This document shows positions 39,570 through 48,938 of a DNA stretch of 64,000 nt, piece after piece; the first letter of the stretch is position 1, and every line of letters begins with the position of its first letter. The notes beneath the pieces are model-generated. The model did no database searches, was not told the DNA's origin, and saw only the letters and a program-made list of their open reading frames with translations. This DNA is from Paucibacter sp. DJ2R-2 (lineage in GTDB: Bacteria; Pseudomonadota; Gammaproteobacteria; Burkholderiales; Burkholderiaceae_C), in assembly GCF_025717675.1 (NCBI RefSeq), contig NZ_JAJIRT010000006.1, forward strand, positions 186,001-250,000, given 5' to 3'. A program made the position numbers and the translations under genes.

Positions 39570-42500
39570 TCAGCGTGCCAGCAGGAAATACTCAAACAGC
39601 TGCGCCCCGCCGGCGCCTCCCAGGGGCACGAGCAAGGCCTTGACCAGGGGTTGCTCAAAGATCGGCGCCAGGGCACCGCCGCGCTCCTCTTGCACCGAAC
39701 TCATCAAGCGTTTGAAGGGCTCGATCAGCTTGCGTTGATCCTCATCGCCGCCCATCAGCCAGCGCAGATCGGCCTCCATGCGGCGCAGCGCCCGGCTGCG
39801 CGCCTGTTCGGCCGCCTGCTTGAGCAAGACCGCCAGAGCCAGCAGCCCCAGCAGATAGGCGCTGGCGGCCATGGCCACGGGCAGGGTCAAGGACCAGTTG
39901 TCGAACAAGCGACTGCGCCCGACGATCAGCAAGGTCAGCACCACAAAAGGCCCCATCACCAAAGGGCCAATGCGGGCACTGCGGCGCACCACAATCTGCA
40001 CATCGATCCAGTCATCGAGCAGGCTGTGGCGGCGCAGCGAGAGCGGCGCGTCGGCACGCAGCGCGGGGTCGGCGGCGATGGGGCGCAGCCACAGCTGCTC
40101 ATGCGCGCTGCCCAGGCTGGCCGCGAAATACCCCAGCGTGGAGCCGGGGTAGACCGTGCGAGCCGCCGTGAGCAGGCGGATGAAGCGGCAGGCCAGCATG
40201 GTCGCATCGCCAACCGCCACCACCAGCAGAGGCAGCAGCACCAGGATGGCATCGAGCGTGAAGCGGATCAGCGCCCGGTGGTCGTCGCCGCGCACCGGCA
40301 CCGCCGGACCGGCCCCATCGCTGAAACCGAAAAACAGGCCCAGCACCACCGCCAGGGTCAGCACAAAGCCCAGCAGGATGCGCAAGGCCCGCGGCACGCG
40401 GCTGCCGCGCCGGCCGTACTGGTGCCAGAGGATGCGGAAGTCCACGCTGCCGCCGGCCGGCGCATGCCAGCCTGCCACGCTCAGATGCCGCGACCAGATC
40501 CGGCGCATGAAACGCAGCCCGCCTTCACGCGCCGCCACCCCGGCGCGCTTGGGCGCTTGCTCGGGCAGGCGCAACCAAGCGCTTTCCTCGGCCATGCCAT
40601 GCACGCTGCGCGACCAGGTGGCATCCAGGGTGTCGACGATGGCCAGCAAGGCCAGCAAATGGATCAGGTGCGAGGGCCAGGCGCTGATGCCCTCCAGCCA
40701 GGCCAAGGGCTCGCAGTTCTGGCAAGGCGTGGGTGCCGCTTGGCGCAGCATCAGCCCCCACAGCAGCAGCAGGCTCAACCAGCACAGACCCCGAAGAACC
40801 CGGCGTGCGCCAGGTGCCATCGCCAGCCCGGTGCGGAACCCGAAACGATGCTCGGGCGCCAGTGACAGCAGCAACAGCAAGGTACTTCCCAGGCTCAAGC
40901 CCAGCATGCCGGGCGCGAAACTCAGGCGGCCGGGCCAGAGCATCTCGCTTAAGCTGACCAAAGTGAAGAAGAACAGCCAGGCGTAGAGCGCCACAAAGCC
41001 CAGCTCGGGCAGAGAAATGCTGGGTGCAAGCACGCCCCCAGCCGGATCCTGCGCAGACTCCGCCCAACGTCGCTTGATGCAGCGAAGAACCGGCGTGCCG
41101 GGCCAGACCAGCAAGCCCAGCAGCATCAGCACCGGCAGGGCCACCGCCAGCAAGCGCACGGCATAGGGCTTGCTCGCTGGCCGGCGCTCGAAGGCGTAAC
41201 CGCTCAGGGCAACGGCAGCACTTCGGCCCACCTCATAGAGCGAAGGGCGATCCAGCGCTTCCTCGGCCGCGCAGTCTTCGACCGCCCGGCAAGCCTTGCT
41301 CCGGCAGCCGGCATGCCGCGCTGCCAGGTAAGCCGAGGATTGGTAGACATCACGCCAGGGCGGGTTGCCGGCGGCCAGGTCGGGCGCAGGCAAGCCGACC
41401 CGATTCGCCACCGCCTGACAGTGCGCTGAAGGCAGGCGCGGGAATTCCAAGGGCAGGCTGGAAGCGACCAGCAGATTGCGGGTGAAGGTCTGGGTGCGCG
41501 GATGCAGAAAGCGCGCATCCATATCGGTGGTGAAGAACACCTTGTCAGCAAAGCTCTCGTGCAAGGCCTGCAAGAGGAGCAGCTTGTCATGCACATCGCT
41601 GGCCATCAGGCCGATGGCGCCGATGGGCACGGCGCCGACCTTGGCCTCGCTGCGCTGCAGCTGCTGGGCCAGGCGGCGCAGATAGTCGAGTTGGTCGCGG
41701 GCCTCGGGCCACTCGATACGGGCCTGGGCATCGCTCTTGCCAGCGCCTGCGCCTGACCGCCCGTCGTCGCGGCCGGCGTCGCGTGTGGTGACACCGTCCA
41801 AGCCACGGAAGAAATACAGCTCCTCCAGCTGCAAAGCCGGGTTCTGAGATAGCTTGGCGCGCAGCTGACCGACCAAGGCCTGGGCATAGAGCGAGTCGCG
41901 CTCGCCGATCAGCACCACGCGCTGGGGCGAGTCCTTGCTGGCCGCCAGGCGCAGGCTCAGCTCGCCCGTCAACTGGGCCAGCAATTCCTTGTCGCTGCTG
42001 ATCTTGCGAATCAGGCGCACCGGCGGGTCCTGGCGGCCGCCTTGCAAACGACAAAAACGCCAGGCGATGTAGTCTTCCAAGCTGCTGCCGCCCAGCTCAC
42101 TGAGCATGTCGTCGCTGGCGGTCGAAAAGGGGCTCAGGAGCAAGGCACGCGAAAGATGCCAATAGCCGTCCAGGGAAGGGTCCTGCGTGGACGGCACTTG
42201 GGCCAATGGGCGCTGACCGGCCGGCATGGCACAGCTCTCGCGCGAGGCGCGCCCCGGGCCATGGCGCCAAGCGCCGCTGCGCAGATCGGCCAGAGCCACA
42301 CGCAAGGCGTCGGTGGTGGAAGGGCCAATCACCGCGAGTGGCGGAGGCTCATGCCGGGCGGACACCCAGGGCTCGAACAAGGCGTGCAGCATCAAGGCCA
42401 GCGAGTCCAGCTTGCGCGTAGGCAGGGCCGTCTCATCCACCCAGAGCAAGACCACCTGGCTGTAACGCGAAGCATCGGCGATGTCGGGCACGCCGGACGC

Positions 42501-43130
42501 CGCTTGCGCGGGGCGCGCTGGCGAGGACGTGGCCACCGCCGCACTCAGGGCGCTGGCGGACAGCAACTCATAAGGCACCAGCAAGCCGGGCCGTGCGCCG
42601 TCGCTGGCAGCCGGCTGGGCACTGAGCTTGGACTCATCGAGCTGCAGCAGGCCCAGACGCTCGGCATTGTCCGGCACATAACCCTTGGCCTGCAGGCCCG
42701 CCAACACGGCATAGCGGGTACGCCGCCGCCCTTCTTCGGCGCCGACAAAAGCATTGCCGGGCACCAGGGCCACCAGCACCAGGGTTTCACTGGCATCCAG
42801 ATCGTCGTCGCCCATCAGGCGCCGCGAAAGCTCTTTGGGCGTGCGCAGCGCCGCCACCGACTTGAGCTTGCAATCGGTGGCCTTGGCCGGGTCTTTGTAG
42901 AGCTTGTCGCAGCGCTCCAGGCGCTCGGACTCGTGGCGGCGCACGGCAACAAACGGGTCCTCCCAGAGCCGCGCCTCGACCTCCAGATCGGCCGCGGTGA
43001 CCGCTTGCGCCCGCTCCTTCTCGGCCGGCCGCAGCTGATCGAACGCATGAGGCACCAGCTGGGTGCTGGTGACAAAGGCGACCAGCACCGCCAAGCTGGT
43101 CCAGGGAAATCCGCCGCCCTTGTTGTCCAT
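39570..43130 (-). CDS. large multi-pass membrane protein of unknown function
   Basis: I do not recognise this 1186-residue protein. An N-terminal helix (about residues 10-26) anchors a large soluble, probably periplasmic region (about 30-655). It holds two stretches with Rossmann-like strands, VVLIGERDSLYAQALV (about 395-410) and GAIGLMASDVHDKLLLL (about 500-516), the second followed by VFFTTDMDARFLHP, and a cysteine group CRSKACRAVEDC (about 590-601). About nine further membrane helices span about 655-1105, ending in a cytosolic tail. GGAAGG precedes the ATG at 43130. It stands between hslO and pfk with no evident partner. Confidence 0.8.
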   Translation of the reverse strand: MDNKGGGFPWTSLAVLVAFVTSTQLVPHAFDQLRPAEKERAQAVTAADLEVEARLWEDPFVAVRRHESERLERCDKLYKDPAKATDCKLKSVAALRTPKELSRRLMGDDDLDASETLVLVALVPGNAFVGAEEGRRRTRYAVLAGLQAKGYVPDNAERLGLLQLDESKLSAQPAASDGARPGLLVPYELLSASALSAAVATSSPARPAQAASGVPDIADASRYSQVVLLWVDETALPTRKLDSLALMLHALFEPWVSARHEPPPLAVIGPSTTDALRVALADLRSGAWRHGPGRASRESCAMPAGQRPLAQVPSTQDPSLDGYWHLSRALLLSPFSTASDDMLSELGGSSLEDYIAWRFCRLQGGRQDPPVRLIRKISSDKELLAQLTGELSLRLAASKDSPQRVVLIGERDSLYAQALVGQLRAKLSQNPALQLEELYFFRGLDGVTTRDAGRDDGRSGAGAGKSDAQARIEWPEARDQLDYLRRLAQQLQRSEAKVGAVPIGAIGLMASDVHDKLLLLQALHESFADKVFFTTDMDARFLHPRTQTFTRNLLVASSLPLEFPRLPSAHCQAVANRVGLPAPDLAAGNPPWRDVYQSSAYLAARHAGCRSKACRAVEDCAAEEALDRPSLYEVGRSAAVALSGYAFERRPASKPYAVRLLAVALPVLMLLGLLVWPGTPVLRCIKRRWAESAQDPAGGVLAPSISLPELGFVALYAWLFFFTLVSLSEMLWPGRLSFAPGMLGLSLGSTLLLLLSLAPEHRFGFRTGLAMAPGARRVLRGLCWLSLLLLWGLMLRQAAPTPCQNCEPLAWLEGISAWPSHLIHLLALLAIVDTLDATWSRSVHGMAEESAWLRLPEQAPKRAGVAAREGGLRFMRRIWSRHLSVAGWHAPAGGSVDFRILWHQYGRRGSRVPRALRILLGFVLTLAVVLGLFFGFSDGAGPAVPVRGDDHRALIRFTLDAILVLLPLLVVAVGDATMLACRFIRLLTAARTVYPGSTLGYFAASLGSAHEQLWLRPIAADPALRADAPLSLRRHSLLDDWIDVQIVVRRSARIGPLVMGPFVVLTLLIVGRSRLFDNWSLTLPVAMAASAYLLGLLALAVLLKQAAEQARSRALRRMEADLRWLMGGDEDQRKLIEPFKRLMSSVQEERGGALAPIFEQPLVKALLVPLGGAGGAQLFEYFLLAR

Positions 43131-43260
43131 CGTCGCCCTTCCCGGCCCACGGGCCTGTGCACGGCCCATCACATGAGGGGTCGTCAGGCAAGGTCGGGGA
43201 TCAGGGCGGGGACGTCAATCCCACAGTGCTTATTGCCAGAAAGTGCCGCGGCACCAACGC

Positions 43261-44217
43261 CTACTGGACGGTGCCGCTGCCGCCTGCTTGTGCCAGGTCT
43301 TGCGCAAACAGCTGGCCGACGTCGACCGCGTCGAAGTGGTACTGCAGGCCGCAGAACTCACAGCCGATCTCGACATTGCCGCGCTCGGCCAAGACCTCGT
43401 CCACCTCTTCGCGACCCAGGCCCTTGAGCATCTGGCTGACGCGCTCGCGCGAGCAATTGCAGGCGAAGCGCGGCGTCAGGGGCTCAAAGCGACGCACCGT
43501 TTCCTCCCAGAACAAGCGCCGCAAGATGGTCTCAGCATCCAGGCCGAGCAACTCATCGCGCGTCAGGGTGGCGGCCAGCATGCTGATACGGTTGAAGGCA
43601 TCGGACAGGCCGATGTCATCCTCGTTCTTGGCTCCACCCAGATTGCCCTCGCCCTGCACCGGCAGGCGCTGAATCAAGAGGCCGGCAGCGATTTCGTCAT
43701 TGGCAAACAGCACCAGCTTCGTGTCGAGCTGCTCGGACTGCAGCATGTAATGCTCCAGCACCTCGGACAGCTTCTGCAGCGGCTCGCGCTGGTCGCCATG
43801 CAGAGGCACCACGCCTTGGTAGGGCTGCTGGCCGGGAAATTTGTCCTTGGGGTCTAGGGTGATGGCGCAGCGGCCCTGACCATGGACATTGAGCATGGCC
43901 TCGAGTTGCGCACCCGCCGGCACCTCGCCGACCAGCTTGGCGGTGGCACGGAAGCTCAGGTCCGGCTGCACCTCGGCGACTGCCAGCTTGACGGGACCGT
44001 CGCCAAAGACCTGCAGCACCAAGGCGCCATTGAACTTGATATTGGACTGCATCAATACCGCAGCCGCGGCCATCTCGCCGAGCAAGGCGCGCAGCTCGGG
44101 CGGGTGGGCGCCGACGGTCTCGCGGCGCTTGAGCACCTCTTGCCAGCTGTCGGTCAGGCGTACCAGCATGCCGCGCACGGGCAGGCCTTCGAACAAGAAT
44201 TTATGCAGTTCACTCAT
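43261..44217 (-). CDS. hslO: redox-regulated chaperone Hsp33
   Basis: This 318-residue protein begins [21 protein letters not shown]. The C-terminal redox switch has four zinc-binding cysteines as CNC (about residue 251) and CEFC (about 285), the C-x-C and C-x2-C arrangement of Hsp33. Oxidation releases zinc and activates holdase function. Its ATG overlaps the stop of the upstream hexapeptide-repeat gene (ATGA), so both are translated together. Confidence 0.95.
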   Translation of the reverse strand: MSELHKFLFEGLPVRGMLVRLTDSWQEVLKRRETVGAHPPELRALLGEMAAAAVLMQSNIKFNGALVLQVFGDGPVKLAVAEVQPDLSFRATAKLVGEVPAGAQLEAMLNVHGQGRCAITLDPKDKFPGQQPYQGVVPLHGDQREPLQKLSEVLEHYMLQSEQLDTKLVLFANDEIAAGLLIQRLPVQGEGNLGGAKNEDDIGLSDAFNRISMLAATLTRDELLGLDAETILRRLFWEETVRRFEPLTPRFACNCSRERVSQMLKGLGREEVDEVLAERGNVEIGCEFCGLQYHFDAVDVGQLFAQDLAQAGGSGTVQ

Positions 44218-44771
44218 GGCTTGGCTTGGGAATTCTGGGGGTAGTCGCTGCTGATGTTCTGGAGGCCGCTGGCGTAGCGCTGGCCATTGGCAATGTAGTG
44301 ACGGGCGCTGGCGCGCAGACCTTCGACCTGGGCCGAGGTCAGCTCTCGAAGCACCTTGGCCGGGCTGCCGACGATCAGGCTGCCGTCTGGAAACTCCTTG
44401 CCCTCGGTGACCAAGGCACCGGCGCCCACGATGCTGTTGCGGCCGATGCGGGCACCATTGAGCACCACAGCGCCGATGCCGATCAGTGAGTTCTCGCCCA
44501 CGGTGCAGCCATGCAGCATCACCTGGTGACCGACCGTCACGCCCGCCTCCAAGCGCAGCGGAAAGCCGTGGTCGGCATGCAGCACGGAGCCGTCCTGGAT
44601 ATTGCAGCCAGGGCCGATGTGCAGATGTTCGCTGTCACCGCGCAGCACGGCGTTGAACCAGATGCTGACGTCTTCGTCGAGATGCACCCGGCCGATGACC
44701 TGGGCACTGTCGGCCACCCAGGCGCTGGCGGCGACTTCGGGCCGGTGTTCGTCCAACTGGAAAATCGCCAT
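44214..44771 (-). CDS. gamma-carbonic anhydrase family protein
   Basis: This 185-residue left-handed beta-helix protein begins [19 protein letters not shown]. It contains repeats with [16 protein letters not shown], the [10 protein letters not shown] histidines, [12 protein letters not shown], and [11 protein letters not shown] near the C-terminus. The three metal-binding histidines of the YrdA/PaaY/gamma-CA group appear present. Whether it hydrates CO2 or acts as a thioesterase-like protein is unknown. The frame is open 20 codons upstream, but this ATG fits the family. It overlaps hslO by 4 bp. Confidence 0.9.
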   Translation of the reverse strand: MAIFQLDEHRPEVAASAWVADSAQVIGRVHLDEDVSIWFNAVLRGDSEHLHIGPGCNIQDGSVLHADHGFPLRLEAGVTVGHQVMLHGCTVGENSLIGIGAVVLNGARIGRNSIVGAGALVTEGKEFPDGSLIVGSPAKVLRELTSAQVEGLRASARHYIANGQRYASGLQNISSDYPQNSQAKP

Positions 44772-44812
44772 CTCGCACTCCCGGACGGCCCCCGGCCGCA
44801 GCAAAACCCGAC

Positions 44813-44818
44813 ATTTTA
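44813..44818 (-). promoter_or_regulatory. candidate -10 box for the gamma-CA/hslO pair
   Basis: The minus strand reads TAAAAT 42 bp upstream of the gamma-CA start, in the 111-bp divergent region facing the DUF455 gene. Confidence 0.4.
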
Positions 44819-44870
44819 AGCGGCCAAGCACACCGGGCCACCTGCCCAGGGCTTTAGCCGCGGGGCCGGG

Positions 44871-44876
44871 GATAAT
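44871..44876 (+). promoter_or_regulatory. candidate -10 box directly before the DUF455 gene
   Basis: GATAAT ends 6 nt before the ATG at 44883. With usual -10 to start spacing, transcription would begin at the initiation codon. No ribosome-binding site lies between. Confidence 0.45.
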
Positions 44877-44882
44877 TTACCC

Positions 44883-45713
44883 ATGATGCCTCCGGACTGC
44901 CGCGCCCGTGCCCTGCACACCCTTTGCCTGAACTCGCCTGCCGACAAAGCCGCCGCCGCGCAGGCGCTCTACGTCGACGCTCAGAACGGCCTGGCCCTGG
45001 ACCCCGATGCGCAGCTGCAGCGTCCGGAGGGCGTGCCCGGCCGACCCGAGCGGCCACGTTTGCTGTCGGCCCTGCAAGTACCCAACCGCTCGCCCTTCAC
45101 CCTGGAGGGACGGGCCGCGCTGATCCACGCCATCGCCCATATCGAGTTCAACGCCATCAATTTGGCACTCGACGCGGTCTGGCGCTTTGCCGGCATGCCG
45201 CGCGAGTTCTACCTCGACTGGCTGCGTGTGGCGGCCGAGGAGGCGCAGCACTTCGGCTTGCTGCACGAGCACCTGAATAGCTTGGGCCACCAGTACGGCG
45301 ACTTCGATGCCCACGACGGCCTCTGGACCATGGCCGAGCGCACGGCCGAGGATGTGCTGGCGCGCATGGCCCTGGTGCCGCGCACCCTGGAAGCGCGCGG
45401 GCTGGACGCCACACCGCCGCTGCAAGCCAAGCTGGCCCGCGCTGGCGACCACCGGGCGGTGGCCATCCTGGACATCATCCTGCGTGAGGAGATCGGGCAT
45501 GTCGAGATCGGCAATCGCTGGTATCGGCACTGTTGCCGCTTGCGCGGCCTGGATCCGGTCGCCATCTACCCGGGTTTGGTGCTGCAGTACCAGGCGCCGC
45601 GTCTGCGCCCGCCCTTCAACCTGGCGGCGCGCGGCGCAGCTGGCTTCAGTGCCGAGGAATTGGCGTATCTGCAGGCTGATATTCGCCCCGACACGGCTGG
45701 CCGCGATGCCTGA
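44883..45713 (+). CDS. ferritin-like DUF455 family protein
   Basis: This 276-residue protein has a four-helix ferritin-like core with paired acidic/His ligands: AHIEFNAINLALD (about residues 84-96), AAEEAQHFGLL (about 118-128) and LREEIGHVEIG (about 199-209), plausible for a di-iron site. Relatives include tRNA-hydroxylase-like di-iron proteins, but DUF455 itself has no settled function. It is divergent from the gamma-CA/hslO pair. A second ATG lies immediately after the first. Confidence 0.87.
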   Translation: MMPPDCRARALHTLCLNSPADKAAAAQALYVDAQNGLALDPDAQLQRPEGVPGRPERPRLLSALQVPNRSPFTLEGRAALIHAIAHIEFNAINLALDAVWRFAGMPREFYLDWLRVAAEEAQHFGLLHEHLNSLGHQYGDFDAHDGLWTMAERTAEDVLARMALVPRTLEARGLDATPPLQAKLARAGDHRAVAILDIILREEIGHVEIGNRWYRHCCRLRGLDPVAIYPGLVLQYQAPRLRPPFNLAARGAAGFSAEELAYLQADIRPDTAGRDA

Positions 45714-45739
45714 AGGCGCGAGGGCGTTAAACTGCGCCC

Positions 45740-46141
45740 GTGACACCCCGCCTGATCGCCTTCCTCACTGCCCAGCTGTTCGTGCTGCTGACCCTGTTCG
45801 CGCAGAACATGGCGGTGGCGCAGGTCATGGTGAGCGCGACGGTGGCTGCCGCGGCTCTCAGCCCGGCCCAGTCCGTGGCAGATCCGTCCGCCGTCGACGC
45901 CGAATTTGCGTCCGCGGCCCATGATCTTCGGGCTCCCGCGGATGAGCAGGAACACGCAGGCAATGGCCAAGATGCTGGCAGCATGGAATGGCCTGAGCTG
46001 GCGCTGAACTCCTCAGTGCCGCAAGCGCCGAGAGAGCCTCTGGAACTCTGGCAGGCCCAGCCCTGCCGCTTGCCGGTTGCGCCGGCGCTGGAGGGGCCGC
46101 AACGGCCGCCTCAAGGACTGGCTTCGCGACTGCCAGGCTGA
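45740..46141 (+). CDS. hypothetical secreted protein
   Basis: This 133-residue protein begins with a GTG start and MTPRLIAFLTAQLF. A hydrophobic segment (about residues 5-27) ending in AVAQ looks like a signal peptide. The remainder is Ala/Pro/Glu-rich, low in predicted structure, with a single Cys (QPCRLPV). A TAAACT box ends 6 nt before the GTG. I recognise no family. It sits between the DUF455 gene and a terC-type gene, and its base composition matches the neighbours. Confidence 0.5.
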   Translation: MTPRLIAFLTAQLFVLLTLFAQNMAVAQVMVSATVAAAALSPAQSVADPSAVDAEFASAAHDLRAPADEQEHAGNGQDAGSMEWPELALNSSVPQAPREPLELWQAQPCRLPVAPALEGPQRPPQGLASRLPG

Positions 46142-46273
46142 AGCCTGCAGCGCGCTCGCAGGCCCCGACGCCTGCAGCCCCGTCCGGCCAGTCCGGGCGC
46201 GAGCCTCCCCACACTGATTTTTTGGCACTCTGAGGCTTCCCGCCCTTTCGGCCTTACCTCTCGCTGACACGCC

Positions 46274-47038
46274 ATGGACTTCCTGCTCGACCCCAATCTT
46301 TGGATCGCCTTCGCGATGCTGACCGCCCTGGAAATCGTCCTGGGCATCGACAACATCATCTTCATCTCGATCCTGGTGGGTCGACTGCCCGCCGCCCAAC
46401 GCGACCAGGCCCGGCGGCTGGGGCTGGGCTTTGCCATGGTGTCGCGTCTGCTGCTGCTGTTCTCGCTGAGCTGGGTCATGGGCCTGACCGACGATCTGTT
46501 CCAGGTTTTCGGCCAGGGCATCAGCGGGCGTGATCTGGTGCTGCTGTTCGGTGGTCTTTTCCTGCTCTACAAGGCCTCACATGAGATCTTTGTCGAGGTG
46601 GAGGCGCAGGAGCAGGATGGCCCGCCGGCGGCCGACGCCGCAGCCTTGAAGGCCGCGGGGCAGAAGCTGTTTTGGATGACCATCGGCCAAATCGCCATCA
46701 TTGACATCGTGTTCTCGCTCGATTCCGTGATCACAGCGGTGGGCATGGTGGACCAGATTGGCGTGATGGTGGCGGCGGTGGTGACCTCGGTGGCTGTGAT
46801 GCTGGTGGCGGCCAAGCCGATCGGCGAGTTCGTTGATCGCCACCCCTCCGTCAAGGTGCTGGCCCTGGCCTTCCTGGTCATGGTGGGCATGGCGCTGACC
46901 GCCGAAGCCTTCGACCAGCATGTACCCAAAGGATACATCTACGCCGCCATGTGCTTCTCGCTGGCCGTGGAGGCACTGAACATCCGCGCCCGGGGCAAGC
47001 GCCGCGCCGCGGCGGCCGAGGCCAGCGGCGCGGCTTGA
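46274..47038 (+). CDS. TerC family integral membrane protein
   Basis: This 254-residue protein has about seven membrane helices and the two conserved acidic motifs LGIDNIIFIS (about residues 23-32) and FSLDSVITAVG (about 148-158), which bracket the family. TerC/Alx proteins export manganese or serve metalation of exported proteins. The 132-bp leader (46142-46273) shows no obvious manganese riboswitch fold by eye. Length is at the short end for the YoaE/TerC group and no CBS domains are attached. Confidence 0.9.
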   Translation: MDFLLDPNLWIAFAMLTALEIVLGIDNIIFISILVGRLPAAQRDQARRLGLGFAMVSRLLLLFSLSWVMGLTDDLFQVFGQGISGRDLVLLFGGLFLLYKASHEIFVEVEAQEQDGPPAADAAALKAAGQKLFWMTIGQIAIIDIVFSLDSVITAVGMVDQIGVMVAAVVTSVAVMLVAAKPIGEFVDRHPSVKVLALAFLVMVGMALTAEAFDQHVPKGYIYAAMCFSLAVEALNIRARGKRRAAAAEASGAA

Positions 47039-47087
47039 ACTTTTCGAAGAACTCTGTTTTCCCTTCACTCAACTCTCAGGAGCTGTC

Positions 47088-47783
47088 ATGAACGCAAGCT
47101 TTAACAATGTCTCAACCGGCCTGGGCGACGGCGCTCTGCGCCAGGAACGCAACCGTGTGCTGCGCAACACCTACTGGCTGCTCGCCTTGTCCATGGTGCC
47201 GACCGTGCTGGGCGCTTGGCTGGGCGTGGCCACCGGTATTTCCAAGGCCATGTCGCCCATGGTCGGCCTGATCGTCTTCATGGCCGGCGCTTTCGGCTTC
47301 ATGTACGCCATCGAGAAGACCAAGAACTCGGCCGCCGGCGTTCCCATGCTGCTGGCCTTCACCTTCTTCATGGGCGTGATGCTCTCGCGCCTGGTGGGCA
47401 CGGTGCTGGGCTTGGCCAACGGTGCTGAGCTGATCATGACGGCCTTTGCCGGCACGGGCGCCATCTTCCTGGGCATGGCCTCGCTGTCGAGCGTGATCAA
47501 GCGCGACTTGAGCTCGATGGGCAAGTTCCTCTTCATCGGCATGATCTTGATGCTGGTGGCGGGCATTGCCAACATCTTCCTGCAATCGAGCGCGCTGATG
47601 ATCACGCTGTCGGTGCTGGCCATCGGCATCTTTTCGGCCTTTATCCTCTATGACCTCAAGCGGGTGCAGGACGGCGAGGAAACCAACTACATCACTGCAA
47701 CGCTGGGCGTCTACCTGAGCCTGTACAACGTGTTCCAGTCGCTGCTGGCCCTGCTGGGCATCTTCGGCGGCCGCGAGGAGTGA
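47088..47783 (+). CDS. Bax inhibitor-1/YccA family membrane protein
   Basis: This 231-residue protein has seven predicted membrane helices. It carries a basic N-terminal stretch followed by RNTYWLLALSMVPTVLGAW (about residues 25-43), and the C-terminal ILYDLKRVQDGEETNYI with the conserved acidic pair. YccA interacts with the FtsH protease; BI-1 relatives behave as pH-gated calcium leaks. AGGAG precedes the ATG. It follows the TerC gene by 49 bp. Confidence 0.92.
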   Translation: MNASFNNVSTGLGDGALRQERNRVLRNTYWLLALSMVPTVLGAWLGVATGISKAMSPMVGLIVFMAGAFGFMYAIEKTKNSAAGVPMLLAFTFFMGVMLSRLVGTVLGLANGAELIMTAFAGTGAIFLGMASLSSVIKRDLSSMGKFLFIGMILMLVAGIANIFLQSSALMITLSVLAIGIFSAFILYDLKRVQDGEETNYITATLGVYLSLYNVFQSLLALLGIFGGREE

Positions 47784-47820
47784 TTCGGGCCGCCCGCTCA
47801 AAATCACTCTGACCCCAATT

Positions 47821-47850
47821 TCGCGTGAGCGCCTTCCCGGGCTCACGCGA
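47821..47850. repeat. perfect 10-bp inverted repeat after the YccA gene
   Basis: TCGCGTGAGC (47821-47830) and GCTCACGCGA (47841-47850) are perfect arms around a 10-nt loop, only 6 bp before a true terminator stem. It is a stable hairpin with no T-run. Confidence 0.7.
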
Positions 47851-47856
47851 GAAGCA

Positions 47857-47895
47857 AGAGGCGGCGCCGCGATAATCGGCGCCGCCTCTTTTTTT
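47857..47895 (+). terminator. Rho-independent terminator after the YccA gene
   Basis: AGAGGCGGCGCC (47857-47868) pairs with GGCGCCGCCTCT (47878-47889) over 12 bp with a 9-nt loop, followed by T residues to 47895. Confidence 0.92.
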
Positions 47896-47927
47896 GCCGC
47901 CCTTCGCTCCCAAGAAAGCCCTGCCCC

Positions 47928-48842
47928 TTGAGCCGCATCCAAGCCAATCTCCTGCTGACCCTCATCGCCCTGATCTGGGGTTCGGCCTTTGTGGCGCAAA
48001 GCCATGGCATGCAGGAGCTGGGGCCGATGATGTTCACCGGCCTGCGCTTCTTAGTCGGCGCCCTGGTGGTGCTGCCCCTGGCCTGGCGCGAGTGGCAGCA
48101 TCTGGCCGGGCGCCAGTTGGCCCTGAACCGCGATGACGGGCTGAAGATTCTCGGCCTGGGCACCCTGCTCACCCTCGGTGCGGCGATGCAGCAGATTGGT
48201 ATCAAGTACACAACCGTCACCAATGCAGGATTTCTGACCGCGCTCTATGTGCCCCTGGTGCCGGTGCTGGGCTGGTTGCTGCTGCGCCAGTTGCCGCATT
48301 GGTCGGTCTGGCCGGGCGCCCTGGCCTGCTTGGTGGGCGCCTTCCTGCTCTCGGGTGCGCAGCACTTGGAGATCGGCCTCGGCGACCTCTGGGTGATTGC
48401 CTCGGCCCTGCCCTGGGGTCTGCATGTGCTCTTGATCGGCCGCGTGGCCGACCGCATGGCCGCGCCCTTTTTGGTCGCTTGCGGCCAGTTCTTTGTCTGC
48501 GGTCTGCTGGCCCTGGCCTGGGGTCTGCTGTTCGAGCCCTTCAGCGCCGCCGGCGTCCAGTCAGCGGCCACGCCGATTCTCTACACCGGCATCCTGTCGG
48601 TCGGCGTTGCCTTCACGGCCCAGGTGGTGGCGCAGCGCTATGCCCACGCTGCCGATGCCGCCATCGTGCTGTCTTCGGAAACGCTGTTTGCCGCCCTATT
48701 TGGCTATTGGTTGATGGGCGACCGCCTGGCGCCTGCGGGTTTGGCTGGTTGCGCCCTGATCCTGGGCAGCTTGCTGCTGGTGCAGCTCCTTCCCCTGCTC
48801 CAGACGGCCCGAAACTCAAGTGAAGTTTCACCAATTAAGTAA
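47928..48842 (+). CDS. EamA (DMT superfamily) transporter
   Basis: This 304-residue protein has ten predicted helices in two EamA repeats. The first starts LLLTLIALIWGSAFVAQ (about residues 8-24); the second begins near GDLWVIASALPWGLHVLLIG. DMT proteins move small metabolites or amino acids; substrate unknown. The start is taken as TTG at 47928; other starts are possible. The stop codon itself is the base of the following AT-rich hairpin. Confidence 0.87.
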   Translation: MSRIQANLLLTLIALIWGSAFVAQSHGMQELGPMMFTGLRFLVGALVVLPLAWREWQHLAGRQLALNRDDGLKILGLGTLLTLGAAMQQIGIKYTTVTNAGFLTALYVPLVPVLGWLLLRQLPHWSVWPGALACLVGAFLLSGAQHLEIGLGDLWVIASALPWGLHVLLIGRVADRMAAPFLVACGQFFVCGLLALAWGLLFEPFSAAGVQSAATPILYTGILSVGVAFTAQVVAQRYAHAADAAIVLSSETLFAALFGYWLMGDRLAPAGLAGCALILGSLLLVQLLPLLQTARNSSEVSPIK

Positions 48843-48869
48843 AAACCCTTGGTTTTGTCATAGGGTTTT
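48842..48869. terminator. AT-rich hairpin after the EamA gene
   Basis: AAAACCCT (48842-48849) and AGGGTTTT (48862-48869) form an 8-bp stem with T residues in the right arm. It can serve as a weak terminator. Confidence 0.55.
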
Positions 48870-48938
48870 CACGAATGGCATTGATAATTGCGCTCGAAGC
48901 CACCCAGAAGGGCGGCCCCTACGAGACAAAACAAAGCC

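Noticed and set aside
43131-43172. Earlier GTG/ATG starts for the large membrane protein
   Set aside because: The ATG at 43130 has GGAAGG at good distance and begins directly before the membrane anchor; the upstream codons add only a Gly/Arg-rich stretch.
46142-46273. Possible manganese (yybP-ykoY) riboswitch before the TerC gene
   Set aside because: The leader is short and I could not find the conserved loop sequences or a terminator-type stem.
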